From contig NZ_CP006018.1 of the NCBI RefSeq assembly GCF_000706765.1, forward strand, positions 682,001 through 746,000: 64,000 nt of DNA, given 5' to 3'. This DNA is from Bifidobacterium [indicum] DSM 20214 = LMG 11587 (lineage in GTDB: Bacteria > Actinomycetota > Actinomycetes > Actinomycetales > Bifidobacteriaceae). Positions 63,578 through 64,000 of this stretch are shown one piece after another (position 1 is the first letter of the stretch; each line of letters begins with the position of its first letter). Position numbers and translations under genes: made by a program. The notes below the pieces were generated by a model. The model was not told the DNA's origin. It searched no databases and saw only the letters and a list, made by a program, of their open reading frames with translations.

Positions 63578-64000
63578 ATGGGCAAACGCAATGCCGTGGT
63601 GGTCACGCACAGACGTGTGCGCTCCAGTGGCAATCTGGTCAATGAGGCGGTCCAGCAGCTTCAGACCGATGGGTTCCAGGTCGACATCATAGACAATATC
63701 GAGGCTCCAGAGTTCGGGCAAGGCTCTCAGCAGGTCAGCGATGATACGGAAATCGTCATCGTTCTTGGCGGAGATGGGACCATACTTCGTGCCGCCGAAC
63801 TGGTCAAGGGCACCAAGGTCCCCATTCTCGGTGTCAATACGGGGCACGTGGGTTTCCTGGCGGAGTTCGAGAGCTTCCAGATAGGCGAGGCCATCCGACG
63901 GGTGGCCGATCATGATTACTCCATAGACGAGCGGATGCTGGCTCACGTGGATCTGTGGCTGCCCGGGGTCGATGAGCCTATATCTGACTGGGCCCTGAAC
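63578..64000 (+). CDS. nadK: NAD kinase, N-terminal part (runs off the window)
   Basis: The window ends after 141 codons of this gene. It phosphorylates NAD to NADP. The nucleotide-binding signature LGGDGTILRAAEL (GGDGT, about residues 64-70) and VPILGVNTGHVGFLAEFE are clear. GGAAGGA lies 7-9 bases before ATG 63578. The 122 bases after clpX hold no clear promoter, so it may be read through from clpX. With nadE earlier in the window this is the second NAD(P)-pathway gene. Confidence 0.9.
   Translation, partial: MGKRNAVVVTHRRVRSSGNLVNEAVQQLQTDGFQVDIIDNIEAPEFGQGSQQVSDDTEIVIVLGGDGTILRAAELVKGTKVPILGVNTGHVGFLAEFESFQIGEAIRRVADHDYSIDERMLAHVDLWLPGVDEPISDWALN

Noticed and set aside
1-64000. CRISPR arrays, tRNA genes, insertion sequences or prophage
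   Set aside because: I looked for spaced direct repeats, tRNA-like cloverleaf blocks, transposase motifs and terminal repeats and found none that I could support.

Overview
The window reads as part of a chromosome from a high-G+C actinobacterium. The gene set and order (pgsA-cinA-clgR-DUF3046-recA-recX; sigA next to topoisomerase IV genes; SepH, DUF4193 and dUTPase beside rel; tig-clpP1-clpP2-clpX; pflB-pflA; gluABCD) are what I would expect of Bifidobacterium. The genus call is an inference from remembered gene content, because nothing was searched. There is no rRNA, tRNA, insertion sequence, prophage or CRISPR array. The one RNA gene is the RNase P RNA.

Layout. 1-5.4 kb: DNA repair and stress (pgsA end, cinA, clgR, recA with a LexA box, recX), rnpB on the minus strand, and a hibernation factor. 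5.7-9.9 kb: secA and trpD. 9.9-14.7 kb: a membrane protein, plsC, a PASTA-type Ser/Thr kinase and a polyprenyl diphosphate synthase. 14.9-22.8 kb: a DUF4192 protein, the primary sigma factor, and convergent parE and parC. 22.9-30.5 kb: a phosphodiesterase, sepH, DUF4193, dut, the bifunctional (p)ppGpp enzyme and a DUF349 protein. 30.6-33.8 kb: hisS-aspS. 34-43 kb: a gluABCD amino-acid ABC transporter, a Ski2-like helicase and a second amino-acid transporter whose binding protein and permease are fused. 43.3-51.7 kb is the most accessory-looking part: rarA, a frameshifted marR with an 11-base G/C tract upstream, a HAD phosphatase, a Gfo/Idh oxidoreductase, an orphan Vsr nuclease, a cyclophilin, and a TetR-YccF unit divergent from an MFS efflux pump. 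51.7-64 kb: nadE, a small actinobacterial protein, pflB-pflA, an RNase D, tig, clpP1P2, clpX and the start of nadK.

How the genes work together. Proteostasis is the clearest theme: the regulator clgR and its expected targets clpP1P2 lie at opposite ends of the window, and a CGC-N5-GCG element sits upstream of clpP1. Anaerobic carbon metabolism is represented by pflBA, preceded by a CRP-like dyad. Nitrogen supply is represented by two polar amino-acid importers.

Main leads. No wholly new multi-gene system is evident; most of the window is core genome. The points most worth a second look are: ClpP2 with Glu in place of the expected catalytic Asp; the broken marR and the adjacent G11 tract; several genes with a -10 element about 7-8 bases before the start codon and no Shine-Dalgarno (likely leaderless mRNAs); a dyad-rich leader upstream of the fused amino-acid transporter; paired dyads in the TetR/MFS divergent region; and the solitary Vsr endonuclease.
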